From Stenotrophomonas chelatiphaga (GTDB lineage Bacteria; Pseudomonadota; Gammaproteobacteria; Xanthomonadales; Xanthomonadaceae), in the NCBI RefSeq assembly GCF_001431535.1, contig NZ_LDJK01000031.1, forward strand, positions 1 through 36,736: a stretch of DNA of 36,736 nucleotides, in the 5' to 3' direction. The position numbers were made by a program, and so were the translations under genes. The notes under the pieces are model-generated. The model was given only the letters and a program-made list of their open reading frames with translations. It did no database searches and was not told where the DNA came from. Positions 9,301-16,995 of this stretch are shown here, in pieces. How positions within the stretch are numbered: position 1 is the first letter of the stretch; every line of letters begins with the position of its first letter.

Positions 9301-11091
9301 TCAGTACACGCGCGGCTTCGGCGGCACCACGTCAACCTCGTCGGTCAGCGTGTACATGTGCACCGGACGGTAATCGAAGCTGCACTTGCCCTTGTCGTCG
9401 ACCTTGACCAGCGTGTGCTTGTGCCAGTTGACGTCGTCGCGGTCCGGGAAGTCTTCGTGCGCATGCGCACCACGGCTTTCCTTGCGCTGCTCGGCCGAGT
9501 TGATCGTCGCCACTGCATTGAGCAGCAGGTTGTTCAGCTCGTAGGTTTCGATCAGGTCCGAGTTCCAGACCAGCGAGCGATCGCTGACCTTGACGTCCTG
9601 GAACGAATCGAAGATGCCGGCCATCTTCTCGCAGCCTTCCTTCAGCGTCTGGCTGGTGCGGAACACGGCCGCATCGGCCTGCATGGTCCGCTGCATGTTG
9701 TCGCGGATCACCGACGTCGGCGTATCGCCCTTGGCATAGCGCAGCTTGTCCAGCAGGCCCAGCGCCTTGTCGCAGGCATCGGCCGGCAGCGGCTTGTGCG
9801 AAGCGCCCGGCTTGATGGTTTCGGCGCAACGGTTGGCCACCGCACGCCCGAACACCACCAGGTCCAGCAGCGAGTTGGAGCCCAGGCGGTTGGCGCCGTG
9901 CACCGAAACGCAGGCCGCTTCGCCGATGGCGTACAGGCCCGGGATCACTGCATCGGGGTTGTCGCCGTCGATGCGCACCACTTCACCGTGGAAGTTGGTC
10001 GGGATGCCACCCATGTTGTAGTGCACGGTCGGGATGACCGGGATCGGCTGCTTGTGCACGTCCACGCCGGCGAAGATGCGCGCGCTTTCGGCGATACCCG
10101 GCAGCTTGTCGTCGATCACGCCCGGGCCGAGGTGGGTCAGGTCGAGCAGGATGTGGTCCTTGTGCTCGCCGACGCCGCGGCCTTCGCGGATTTCCACGGT
10201 CATCGAACGTGCAACCACGTCGCGCGATGCCAGGTCCTTGTAATGCGGTGCGTAACGCTCCATGAAGCGCTCGCCGCTGCTGTTGCGCAGGATGCCGCCT
10301 TCGCCGCGCACGCCTTCGGTGATCAGGCAGCCCGCGCCGTAGATACCGGTCGGGTGGAACTGCACGAACTCCATGTCCTGCATCGCGATGCCCGCGCGCA
10401 TGGCCAGGCCGCCGCCATCACCAGTGCAGGTGTGGGCGGAGGTGGCGCTGAAGTACGCACGGCCGTAGCCGCCGGTGGCCAGCACCACGCCCTGGGCGCG
10501 GAACAGGTGCAGCGAACCTTCGGCCATGTCGATGGCCAGCACGCCGCGGCAGGTACCGTCTTCGTCGAAGATCAGGTCCAGCGCGAAGTATTCGATCATG
10601 AAGCGCGCATCGTGCTTCAACGACTGCTGGTACAGCGTGTGCAGCATGGCGTGGCCGGTACGGTCAGCCGCCGCGCAGGTACGCTGCGCCGCCGGGCCTT
10701 CGCCGTACTTGGTGGTCATGCCGCCGAACGGGCGCTGGTAGATCTTGCCCTCTTCGGTACGGCTGAACGGCACGCCGTAGTGCTCCAGCTCGATGATCGC
10801 CGGGATCGCCTCGCGGCACATGTACTCGATGGCGTCCTGGTCACCCAGCCAATCCGAGCCCTTGATCGTGTCGTAGAAGTGGTAGCGCCAGTCGTCCTCG
10901 CCCATGTTGCCGAGCGCGGCGGAGATGCCACCCTGGGCAGCAACGGTGTGCGAACGGGTCGGGAAGACCTTGGTCAGGCACACGGTCTGCAGGCCCTTGG
11001 CGGCCAGTCCGAAGGTCGCGCGCAGGCCGGCACCGCCGGCGCCCACCACGACCATGTCGTACTTGTGTTCGGTGATCTTGTAAGCGGACAT
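9301..11091 (-). CDS. sdhA: succinate dehydrogenase flavoprotein subunit SdhA
   Basis: Oxidises succinate to fumarate on a covalent FAD in the TCA cycle and respiratory chain. The 596 residues (E. coli 588) start with the dinucleotide-binding motif [13 protein letters not shown]. The covalent FAD site [10 protein letters not shown] follows, with His48 as the likely attachment residue. Substrate-site segments HPTGIYGAG and [18 protein letters not shown], and the catalytic-region SRDVVARSM, are present. The C-terminal helical domain is complete. It lies between sdhD (31 bases upstream) and sdhB. SdhE, encoded downstream, and the SDHAF4-like protein, encoded upstream, probably act on this subunit. 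Confidence 0.98.
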   Translation of the reverse strand: MSAYKITEHKYDMVVVGAGGAGLRATFGLAAKGLQTVCLTKVFPTRSHTVAAQGGISAALGNMGEDDWRYHFYDTIKGSDWLGDQDAIEYMCREAIPAIIELEHYGVPFSRTEEGKIYQRPFGGMTTKYGEGPAAQRTCAAADRTGHAMLHTLYQQSLKHDARFMIEYFALDLIFDEDGTCRGVLAIDMAEGSLHLFRAQGVVLATGGYGRAYFSATSAHTCTGDGGGLAMRAGIAMQDMEFVQFHPTGIYGAGCLITEGVRGEGGILRNSSGERFMERYAPHYKDLASRDVVARSMTVEIREGRGVGEHKDHILLDLTHLGPGVIDDKLPGIAESARIFAGVDVHKQPIPVIPTVHYNMGGIPTNFHGEVVRIDGDNPDAVIPGLYAIGEAACVSVHGANRLGSNSLLDLVVFGRAVANRCAETIKPGASHKPLPADACDKALGLLDKLRYAKGDTPTSVIRDNMQRTMQADAAVFRTSQTLKEGCEKMAGIFDSFQDVKVSDRSLVWNSDLIETYELNNLLLNAVATINSAEQRKESRGAHAHEDFPDRDDVNWHKHTLVKVDDKGKCSFDYRPVHMYTLTDEVDVVPPKPRVY

Positions 11092-11122
11092 CTACTCTGT
11101 ATTCCTGTCTTGGTGCCTGGGT

Positions 11123-11509
11123 TCAGGCCGCGCCGAGCGCGATGCGGACCACAGCAAACACACTGACAATGGCGCCGAGCACGGCAACGAACTTCACCGT
11201 GGTCTGCAGCGCGAGGGCCAGCAGCGAATTATGGATGTAGTCTTCCAGCACGATCTGCAGGCCAAGCTGGGCGTGCCAGAACATGGCGACCAGGAAGCCC
11301 ACCACCAGCACCGCATTCCACGGCTTGGCGATGGCCGCCGTGGCGGTCACATAATCGGCGCCGAGCAGGCTCAGCACGAACACCAGGAACCAGATCGACA
11401 GCACCACCAGCGCGGTGGCGGTCAGGCGCTGGTGCACGAAGTGCTCGGTGCCGGTCTTGGCAGCGCCGAGGCCACGCACGTTCTTCAACGGGGTGCGGTA
11501 ACGGTTCAT
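11123..11509 (-). CDS. sdhD: succinate dehydrogenase membrane anchor SdhD
   Basis: One of the two membrane subunits of complex II that hold heme b and bind quinone. The 128 residues contain three membrane helices (about 28-50, 61-88 and 96-124). His79 in FWHAQLGLQIVLEDY aligns with the E. coli SdhD heme ligand, and Asp90-Tyr91 with its quinone-site Asp82-Tyr83. The ATG at 11509 overlaps the sdhC stop by 4 bases (ATGA), and GGAGGTG lies just upstream inside sdhC. Longer readings of this frame are not supported. Confidence 0.93.
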   Translation of the reverse strand: MNRYRTPLKNVRGLGAAKTGTEHFVHQRLTATALVVLSIWFLVFVLSLLGADYVTATAAIAKPWNAVLVVGFLVAMFWHAQLGLQIVLEDYIHNSLLALALQTTVKFVAVLGAIVSVFAVVRIALGAA

Positions 11510-11901
11510 GCGGCACCTCCGGAAACCAGCACGTAGGCCCAGACCAGGGCGGTGATGACCAGCGATGCGAACACCGACAGCCAGCTGCTGCGCACGAAGG
11601 CCGGGATGCTGAAGCCGATCGCGAAGTCCTGCACGATATGGCGCAGGCCATTGCACAGGTGGTACGCGAAGGCCCAGGTCCAGGCAAACAGGAACAGCTT
11701 GCCGTACCAGGCGCCAGCGTGGTCGGTGAAGCAGGTCCAGGAGGCGGGGCCCATCATCAGGGCGAGCAGGCCGCCGGCGATGATCAAGGCTCCAACAGAC
11801 AGAAAGATGCCCGTGGCTCGATGCAGGATCGAGGTGGCCATCTGGATCTGCCAGCGATACACCTGGAGGTGCGGGGAAAGGGGGCGTTCTCGGGTCGCCA
11901 T
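11506..11901 (-). CDS. sdhC: succinate dehydrogenase cytochrome b556 subunit SdhC
   Basis: Membrane anchor of complex II. The ATG at 11901 gives 131 residues beginning MATRERPLSPHLQVYRWQ, the standard SdhC start. Ser24 and Arg28 in TSILHRATG align with the E. coli quinone-site Ser27 and Arg31. His88 in HLCNGLRHIVQDFA aligns with heme ligand His84. Three membrane helices follow the family plan. The upstream extension of the open frame into 12030 is Arg/Ser-rich and unlikely to be coding. It is coupled to sdhD by a 4-base overlap. The 58 bases before it hold a small hairpin (GCGGCA-N4-TGCCGC, 11927-11942) and then the SDHAF4 gene. Confidence 0.94.
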   Translation of the reverse strand: MATRERPLSPHLQVYRWQIQMATSILHRATGIFLSVGALIIAGGLLALMMGPASWTCFTDHAGAWYGKLFLFAWTWAFAYHLCNGLRHIVQDFAIGFSIPAFVRSSWLSVFASLVITALVWAYVLVSGGAA

Positions 11902-11959
11902 TCGCTGGGCTCGTTGTCTCGGCTGGGCGGCACAACTGCCGCGTTGGCTCAATGCTGGA

Positions 11960-12133
11960 TCAGAAATCGATGCAGCGTCCGTTTTTCTCCCAATCACCGT
12001 ACCGCACCGGATCAAGTCCGCCGCGGCCACCGTATTCCTTCTGCTCAGCAGGCGTGCCTTCGGGCGCGGGCGCCTTCGGATCCAGCGGGGCTTCAGATTC
12101 GGTGTCGGGAGTGGGGGTTGTTTGGCCTATCAT
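11960..12133 (-). CDS. SDHAF4-like (DUF1674) succinate dehydrogenase assembly factor
   Basis: A 57-residue protein at the head of the sdh group. The C-terminal 25 residues (33-57) contain EYGGRGG and DPVRYGDWEKNGRCIDF, the hallmark of the DUF1674/SDHAF4 family. In eukaryotes, SDHAF4 (yeast Sdh8) binds flavinylated Sdh1/SDHA and helps it join SdhB while limiting stray radical chemistry. The first 30 residues are Pro/Ala/Glu-rich and probably disordered. The ATG at 12133 is preferred, with GCGAGA a few bases upstream; an upstream TTG at 12154 would add 7 residues. It is co-directional with sdhC (58-base gap) and only 39 bases from the divergent ygfZ start. The family call is strong from the motif; the role is inferred from homology and position. 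Confidence 0.85.
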   Translation of the reverse strand: MIGQTTPTPDTESEAPLDPKAPAPEGTPAEQKEYGGRGGLDPVRYGDWEKNGRCIDF

Positions 12134-12172
12134 CAGGATTCTCGCAACGCACAAATTCTAGACCTCGTTCAC

Positions 12173-13045
12173 GTGCCTGACAACCTTTCCCCCGAATTAG
12201 TTCCATATGCCCTGCTGGAAGACCGCCAGTTGGTGTCCCTTTCCGGACCCGATGCGGTGGTGTTCGCGCAGGCCCAGTTCTCCAGTGATGTGGCCGCGCT
12301 GAGCGATTCGCATTGGCAGTGGAGTGCGTGGTTGACCGCCAAAGGCCGCACGATCGGCGTGTTTCAGCTCATCCGCCTGGATTCGGATGCCTTGCTGCTG
12401 GTGTTCGCAGACGGCGACGCAGATGAGATTGCTTCGCAGTTGCAGCGTTTCGTGTTCCGTCGCAAGGTCAAGATAAGCCGTCGCGACGATCTGCAGGTGC
12501 GGGGCACATTTGCCGAACCGCAGACCGCCGTGGGCGCAACCGTGAGCGGTTCGCTGGATGACATGCTGGAGCTGGACCTCGGTACTGCGGACCTGCCGCG
12601 GGCGATGCGCATCACCGCCGCTTCTGCCGGCGATGCCGCAACACAGAGCGATGCCGCCTTCACCGCGGCATGGCGCCAGGCCGACCTGCGACTGGGCCTG
12701 CCCCGCCTGGTGCCGGGCCAGCGCGAACACTGGACCCCGCAGCAGTTGGGGCTGGATCGGCTGAACGGCTACAGCGTCCGCAAGGGCTGCTACCCCGGCC
12801 AGGAAATCGTGGCGCGCACGCATTTCCTGGGCAAGGCCAAACGGGCATTGCAGCTGCTGCAGCTGTCTGCCGGCGCCGAACCGGGTGCCAGCGTGGAGCA
12901 GGATGGCAGCGTGCTCGGCAGTATCGCCAGCGTAGCCGACGAACTGGCACTGGCGGTGTTGCCGCTGGAAACCAGTGATGCCGCGCTGAGCGTGGGCGGC
13001 CAGCCGGCGCAGCGCTTGCCGCTGCAGGACGGCCTGGCAAGGTAG
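12173..13045 (+). CDS. ygfZ: YgfZ, folate-binding Fe-S cluster repair/assembly protein
   Basis: Tetrahydrofolate-binding protein of the GcvT-like fold that supports maturation or repair of Fe-S enzymes. The signature KGCYPGQE is at residues 204-211 with the conserved Cys206. The product is 290 residues from a GTG at 12173 (MPDNLSPELVPYALL), a little shorter than E. coli YgfZ (326). No ATG fits the conserved N-terminus. The frame is open far upstream into the sdhC antisense strand, but that part is Arg/Ser-rich and not credible. It is divergent from SDHAF4-sdhCDAB with a 39-base gap, placing an Fe-S maturation factor next to an Fe-S respiratory complex. The TAG stop is part of the GTAG end of a SMAG palindrome. 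Confidence 0.9.
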   Translation: MPDNLSPELVPYALLEDRQLVSLSGPDAVVFAQAQFSSDVAALSDSHWQWSAWLTAKGRTIGVFQLIRLDSDALLLVFADGDADEIASQLQRFVFRRKVKISRRDDLQVRGTFAEPQTAVGATVSGSLDDMLELDLGTADLPRAMRITAASAGDAATQSDAAFTAAWRQADLRLGLPRLVPGQREHWTPQQLGLDRLNGYSVRKGCYPGQEIVARTHFLGKAKRALQLLQLSAGAEPGASVEQDGSVLGSIASVADELALAVLPLETSDAALSVGGQPAQRLPLQDGLAR

Positions 13046-13119
13046 TGACGACCGTTGGTCGTCACCGGGGTTGCTGACGGCCAGCGACCGTCACTACCGG
13101 GCCGGCGGCCGTCGCTACC
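13042..13119. repeat. cluster of three SMAG-type palindromes between convergent ygfZ and ugpC
   Basis: Element one is GTAGTGACGACC-GTT-GGTCGTCAC (13042-13065). Element two, in opposite orientation, is TGACGG-N7-CCGTCA-CTACC (13075-13098). Element three is a decayed half ending in GTCGCTACC (13101-13119). They fill the convergent gap and probably act as bidirectional terminators or mRNA 3'-end stabilisers. The ygfZ stop codon lies inside element one. Confidence 0.85.
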
Positions 13120-13123
13120 GGGA

Positions 13124-14212
13124 TCACGCGTTGAGGCGTTCGCCGGTTTCCGCATCGAAGAAGTGCAGTGCGTTGGGCTGCACGGCCAGTTTCAGCGTCT
13201 CGCCCACCGCCGGCAGCGCGCGTGGCGCCACGCGCATGGTCAGCGCATGCTGGCCGCTGACCAGGTTGACGAAGATTTCGTTGCCCACCGGCTCGATGCC
13301 TTCGATTCGTGCCTCGAAGGTCCATTCGGCACCAGCGTCGGCCGGCTGCAGGTGCTCCGGGCGCACGCCCACCGCGATCGGCTTGTCCAGCCAGCGCGGA
13401 TCGATGGTGGCGTGGCCCAGCGGCGCCTTCCAGTCGCCATCGCTCACCACCACGCCGGACGCGCTGGCCTGCAGGGTGCCACGCAGCACGTTCATCGCCG
13501 GGCTGCCAAGGAAGCCGGCGACAAACAGATTGGCCGGACGGTCGTACAGCTCCATCGGCGTGTCGATCTGCTGGATCACGCCGTCCTTCAACACCACGAT
13601 GCGCTGGCCGAGCGTCATCGCCTCCACCTGGTCGTGGGTGACGTAGATCATCGTGGTACCCAGCTTGCGGTGCAGCTGGGCGATTTCGGTGCGCACGCTG
13701 TGGCGCAGCTTGGCGTCCAGGTTGGACAGCGGCTCATCCAGCAGGAACACCGCCGGCTCGCGCACCAGCGCCCGGCCCAGCGCCACGCGCTGGCGCTGGC
13801 CGCCGGACATCGCCTTGGGCAGCTTGTCCATCATGTCGGTCAGGCCCAGCGTCTGCGCCGCTTCGCTGATGCGCTTGTCGATGGTGGCCTTGTCGTGGCC
13901 GCGCAGCTTCAGGCCGAAGGCCAGGTTCTCGGCCACGGTCATGTGCGGGTACAGCGCGTAGCTCTGGAACACCATGGCGATGTCACGGTCTTTCGGTGCC
14001 ACGTCGTTGACCACGCGCTCGCCGATGGTCAGCGTGCCGCCACTGATCTCTTCCAGGCCGGCGATCATCCGCAGCAGGGTCGACTTGCCACAGCCCGACG
14101 GTCCCACCAATACCATCAGCTCGCCATCGGCGACCTCGAAGGTAGCGTCCTTCACCGCGACCTGGCCGTTGTCGTAGACCTTGCGCACACCCTGCAACTG
14201 CACTTTTGCCAT
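13124..14212 (-). CDS. ugpC: MalK/UgpC-type sugar ABC importer ATPase
   Basis: ATP-binding subunit of a carbohydrate (CUT1-type) ABC importer, 362 residues. It has Walker A GPSGCGKST (37-45), signature MSGGQ (135-139) and Walker B FLLDEP (156-161). A C-terminal OB/TOBE domain (about 240-362) with VGVRPEHL and a final NALHFFDAETGERL is typical of MalK, UgpC and MsmK. The ATG at 14212 has GGAAGAG upstream. No permease or binding-protein gene is adjacent, so it may be a shared ATPase serving several sugar importers. It is divergent from zwf; a LacI-family-like operator lies between them. UgpC is the usual annotation; the actual sugar cannot be read from sequence. Confidence 0.88.
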   Translation of the reverse strand: MAKVQLQGVRKVYDNGQVAVKDATFEVADGELMVLVGPSGCGKSTLLRMIAGLEEISGGTLTIGERVVNDVAPKDRDIAMVFQSYALYPHMTVAENLAFGLKLRGHDKATIDKRISEAAQTLGLTDMMDKLPKAMSGGQRQRVALGRALVREPAVFLLDEPLSNLDAKLRHSVRTEIAQLHRKLGTTMIYVTHDQVEAMTLGQRIVVLKDGVIQQIDTPMELYDRPANLFVAGFLGSPAMNVLRGTLQASASGVVVSDGDWKAPLGHATIDPRWLDKPIAVGVRPEHLQPADAGAEWTFEARIEGIEPVGNEIFVNLVSGQHALTMRVAPRALPAVGETLKLAVQPNALHFFDAETGERLNA

Positions 14213-14255
14213 ATCACTCTTCCAGTCCGCCCGTCGCCGGGGCTGTTGCACGTGG

Positions 14256-14288
14256 ACTGCCTTCGGCCCTCCCGATGGCAGTGTTTTT
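14256..14288 (+). terminator. terminator-like hairpin in the ugpC leader
   Basis: ACTGCC-t-TCGG-CCCTC-CCGA-t-GGCAGT folds as a 6+4-bp stem (14256-14282), followed by G and five T's (14284-14288). On the plus strand this looks like an intrinsic terminator that would stop read-through from the left before zwf. On the minus strand it would be a leader hairpin 44 bases before the ugpC start. Confidence 0.55.
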
Positions 14289-14344
14289 GCCTCAGTGCCG
14301 CATGACGGCGCCAATGCAATCGAATACAGTTGCACATTCTGCCA

Positions 14345-14358
14345 TGTAAACGTTTTCA
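14345..14358. promoter_or_regulatory. LacI-family-type operator between ugpC and zwf
   Basis: TGTAAACGTTTTCA fits the LacI/GalR-family pattern TGnAAnCGnTTnCA with its central CG. It sits inside a longer imperfect inverted repeat, TGCCA...TGGCA (14340-14365). It overlaps the -35 (TTTACA) of a possible ugpC promoter and lies about 200 bases before the zwf start. A sugar-responsive repressor controlling ugpC, the zwf operon or both is inferred. No LacI-family gene lies in this window. Confidence 0.65.
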
Positions 14359-14554
14359 CGTGGCAGTATCCCTAGGTCGAAACGCATCATCTGCGTCACG
14401 ATGTACGGACAGTACCCCGCCCGCCCGTGGCTGGTCGTACCGGCAGACGCCGGATGGCCCGCTGCAGCAGGCGGACAACGCAGTAAAAAACCTTCCCCGG
14501 AACCCAGCCAGGCAGCGATTGACAACGATGTCACCCGGATCTGAAACTCGAGCG

Positions 14555-15991
14555 ATGCACGATACCCTCTTCCTGTTCGGCGCCACTGGCGATCTGGCCC
14601 AGCGCTATCTCTTCCCGTCCCTGCTGCGCCTGCTTGGCGATGGCCTGTTGCCGGAAGACTTCAAGGTCCGCGCCCTGGCGCTCTCACCGCATGACACCGA
14701 GGCCTTCCGGGACATCCTGCGTCCTCGCCTGCAGCAGGCGATGCCGCTGGCCACCGCCGAAGACATCGCCTCGCTGCTGCAGCGTATCGACTACCGTTCG
14801 GTGGACCTGCGCAACGCCGATTCGGTGGCCGAAGCGGTGTCCGACCTGGTCGACCGCCGCTGTGTCAGCTACCTGGCCATTCCGCCGGGCCTGTACATCT
14901 CCACCTGCGAAGGCCTGGCCAAGGGCGGCGCCCTGGCGGCACCGCACCGGCTGATGCTGGAAAAGCCGATCGGCAGCGACAGCGAAAGTGCCGAACAGAT
15001 CATCAGCACCATCGGCCAGTGGATCGACGAAGACCGCGTGTTCCGCCTGGACCACTACCTGGGCAAGGCGGCGGTGCAGAACCTGATCGCACTGCGCTTC
15101 GGCAACACCCTGCTGGAAGCGGTATGGAACCGCAACTACATCGAATCGGTGCACATCCTGGTATCCGAGAGCGAAGGCGTGGACGGGCGCGATGCCTACT
15201 ACGCACGCTCCGGCGCGCTGCGTGACATGGTGCAGAGCCATATCCTGCAGCTGCTGTGCCTGGTGGCGATGGAGCCGCCGGCATCGCTGGAAGCCGACCG
15301 CATCCGCGATGAGAAGGTCAAGGTGCTGCGCTCGCTGCGTCCGCTGGATGCCAAGCACGCCGCGCGTGACAGCGTGCGTGGCCGCTACACCGCCGGCACC
15401 ATCAACGGCCAGCCCGCCCAGGCCTACCAGCCGCCGGAAGGCAGCGACGTGGAAACCTTCGCCGGGGTCACCGCGCATATCGACAACTGGCGCTGGAGCG
15501 GGGTGCCGTTCCACCTGGTCACCGGCAAGCGCCTGCCCGAGCGCACCAGCCGCGTGGTGGTGACGCTCAAGCCGGTCACCCACTGGCTGTTCGAACGTCC
15601 GCACCGTGGCCAGGCCACGCCGAACCGCCTGGTGTTCCAGCTGCAGCCGCAGGAAAACATCGAACTGGGCCTGATGAGCAGCCTGGCCGGCCCGGAATGG
15701 GGCGCGCTGGAACTGCAGCCGCTGGAGCTGGAACTGTCCGTGCCGACCGGCCTGCACCGCCGCATCGCCTACGAGCGCCTGTTCCTGGATGCATTCAACG
15801 GCAACCACGCCCTGTTCGTGCGCGATGATGAAGTGCGTGCGGCCTGGCAGTGGATCGACAGCGTGGCCGATGCCTGGAAGAACGCCGAGCTGCCGCTGCA
15901 GCCCTACCCCGCCGGATCGTGGGGCCCGGACGCCGCAGCCGGCTTCCTGCCCGGCGACGTCGATGGCAACACGGTCGGGGACAAGGCATGA
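14555..15991 (+). CDS. zwf: Zwf, glucose-6-phosphate dehydrogenase
   Basis: Oxidises glucose-6-phosphate to 6-phosphogluconolactone with NADP (or NAD), the entry to the Entner-Doudoroff and pentose phosphate routes. From the ATG at 14555 the product has 478 residues (E. coli 491) and begins MHDTLFLFGATGDLAQRYLFPSL with the nucleotide-binding GATGDLAQR at 9-17. The active-site segment RLDHYLGK is at 164-171. The residue after it is Ala, where many homologues have Glu. An ATG at 14528 would add nine residues; neither start has a strong ribosome-binding site. The stop overlaps the glk start (ATGA), so the genes are translationally coupled. Confidence 0.95.
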   Translation: MHDTLFLFGATGDLAQRYLFPSLLRLLGDGLLPEDFKVRALALSPHDTEAFRDILRPRLQQAMPLATAEDIASLLQRIDYRSVDLRNADSVAEAVSDLVDRRCVSYLAIPPGLYISTCEGLAKGGALAAPHRLMLEKPIGSDSESAEQIISTIGQWIDEDRVFRLDHYLGKAAVQNLIALRFGNTLLEAVWNRNYIESVHILVSESEGVDGRDAYYARSGALRDMVQSHILQLLCLVAMEPPASLEADRIRDEKVKVLRSLRPLDAKHAARDSVRGRYTAGTINGQPAQAYQPPEGSDVETFAGVTAHIDNWRWSGVPFHLVTGKRLPERTSRVVVTLKPVTHWLFERPHRGQATPNRLVFQLQPQENIELGLMSSLAGPEWGALELQPLELELSVPTGLHRRIAYERLFLDAFNGNHALFVRDDEVRAAWQWIDSVADAWKNAELPLQPYPAGSWGPDAAAGFLPGDVDGNTVGDKA

Positions 15992-16995
15992 CGGGGCTGG
16001 CGCAGCCGATCCTGGTCGCCGACATCGGCGGTACCAACGCGCGTTTCGCGCTGGCGGACACCGCCGACAGCAGCCCCCTGCTGGAAGACAGCATCCGCGA
16101 ATTCCCGGTGGTGGACTTCCCTTCGCTCGGTGATGCCGCGCGCCACTACCTGCAGGAAGTGGATGCCGAAGCCAGCCGCGGCGTGTTCGCGGTGGCCGGC
16201 CGCGTGGACGGCGACGAGGCCCGCATCACCAACCACCCTTGGGTGATTTCGCGCAGCCGCACCGCCGCCATGCTCGGTTTTTCCGAGCTGCACCTGATCA
16301 ACGATTTCGCTGCCCAGGCCATGGCCATTTCGCTGCTGCAGCCCAAGGACGTGGTGCAGATCGGCGGGGCCAGCTGGAGCCCGCGACGCAGCGGTGCGCC
16401 GGCCAACTACGGTGTCATCGGCCCGGGCACCGGGCTTGGCGTCGGCGGCCTGGTGATCCGCCACGACCGCTGCTTCCCGCTGGAAACCGAAGGCGGCCAT
16501 GTCAGCTTCCCGCCGGGCACGCCGGAAGAGATCCGCATCCTGGAAATCCTCTCCGAAACGTTCGGTCGCGTCTCCAACGAACGCCTGATCTGCGGTCCCG
16601 GCCTGGTCAACATCCATCGCGCCGTGTGCGAGATGGCCGGCTTCGATCCCGGCCACCTGAAGCCGGCCGACGTCACCGCACGCGCTGGCGCGGGTGATCC
16701 GCAGGCGATGCGTGCGGTGGACCTGTTCTGCGCCATCTTCGGTGCGATCGCCGGCGACCTGGTGCTGATCCAGGGCGCATGGGACGGCGTGTTCCTGACC
16801 GGCGGACTGGTGCCGCGCATGCTGGAATCCCTGCAGCACTCCGGTTTCCGCCAACGCTTCGAACACAAGGGGCGTTTCTCTTCGATCATGGGCCGGGTTC
16901 CGTCCCTGGCGGTGATCCATCCCAATCCCGGCCTGCTGGGCGCGGCGGCTTACGCCGTCGATGCCGAGTGCGCCGTTGCCGGAGCTGCTGCCTGA
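15988..16995 (+). CDS. glk: Glk, glucokinase
   Basis: Phosphorylates glucose with ATP to feed Zwf. The 335 residues belong to the proteobacterial glucokinase family rather than the ROK type: phosphate-1 motif ADIGGTNARFAL (11-22), LINDFAAQAMA, GPGTGLGVGGLV (ATP/sugar loop) and ETEGGHVSFPPGTPEE. The ATG at 15988 overlaps the zwf stop by 4 bases, and the stop TGATG overlaps the pgl start by one base, so zwf, glk and pgl form a tightly coupled unit. The first residues, MTGLAQPILV, fit the family start, whereas the longer open frame upstream is the zwf antiframe. Confidence 0.95.
   Translation: MTGLAQPILVADIGGTNARFALADTADSSPLLEDSIREFPVVDFPSLGDAARHYLQEVDAEASRGVFAVAGRVDGDEARITNHPWVISRSRTAAMLGFSELHLINDFAAQAMAISLLQPKDVVQIGGASWSPRRSGAPANYGVIGPGTGLGVGGLVIRHDRCFPLETEGGHVSFPPGTPEEIRILEILSETFGRVSNERLICGPGLVNIHRAVCEMAGFDPGHLKPADVTARAGAGDPQAMRAVDLFCAIFGAIAGDLVLIQGAWDGVFLTGGLVPRMLESLQHSGFRQRFEHKGRFSSIMGRVPSLAVIHPNPGLLGAAAYAVDAECAVAGAAA

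Larger units (their letters stand above)
14213..14554. other. ugpC-zwf divergent control region
   Basis: This 342-base gap holds no convincing gene. From left to right it contains the ugpC ribosome-binding site, a hairpin with a plus-strand T-run (14256-14288), a possible minus-strand promoter (TTTACA at 14350-14345, 17-base spacer, GTATTC at 14327-14322), a LacI-type operator (14345-14358) inside a wider inverted repeat (14340-14365), and a small hairpin ACGCA-N5-TGCGT (14382-14396). I could not identify a clear zwf promoter. An in-frame ATG at 14528 is an alternative zwf start. Confidence 0.6.

Noticed and set aside
9277..11166. 629-codon open frame on the plus strand opposite sdhA
   Set aside because: Shadow frame of sdhA; no recognisable domain and skewed composition.
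11552..12172. N-terminal extension of ygfZ reaching back through the sdhC antisense strand
   Set aside because: The extension is Arg/Ser-rich and overlaps sdhC and SDHAF4. Conserved YgfZ sequence begins just after the GTG at 12173.
14528..14554. Upstream ATG as zwf start
   Set aside because: It adds nine residues with no family support and no better ribosome-binding site; kept only as an alternative.
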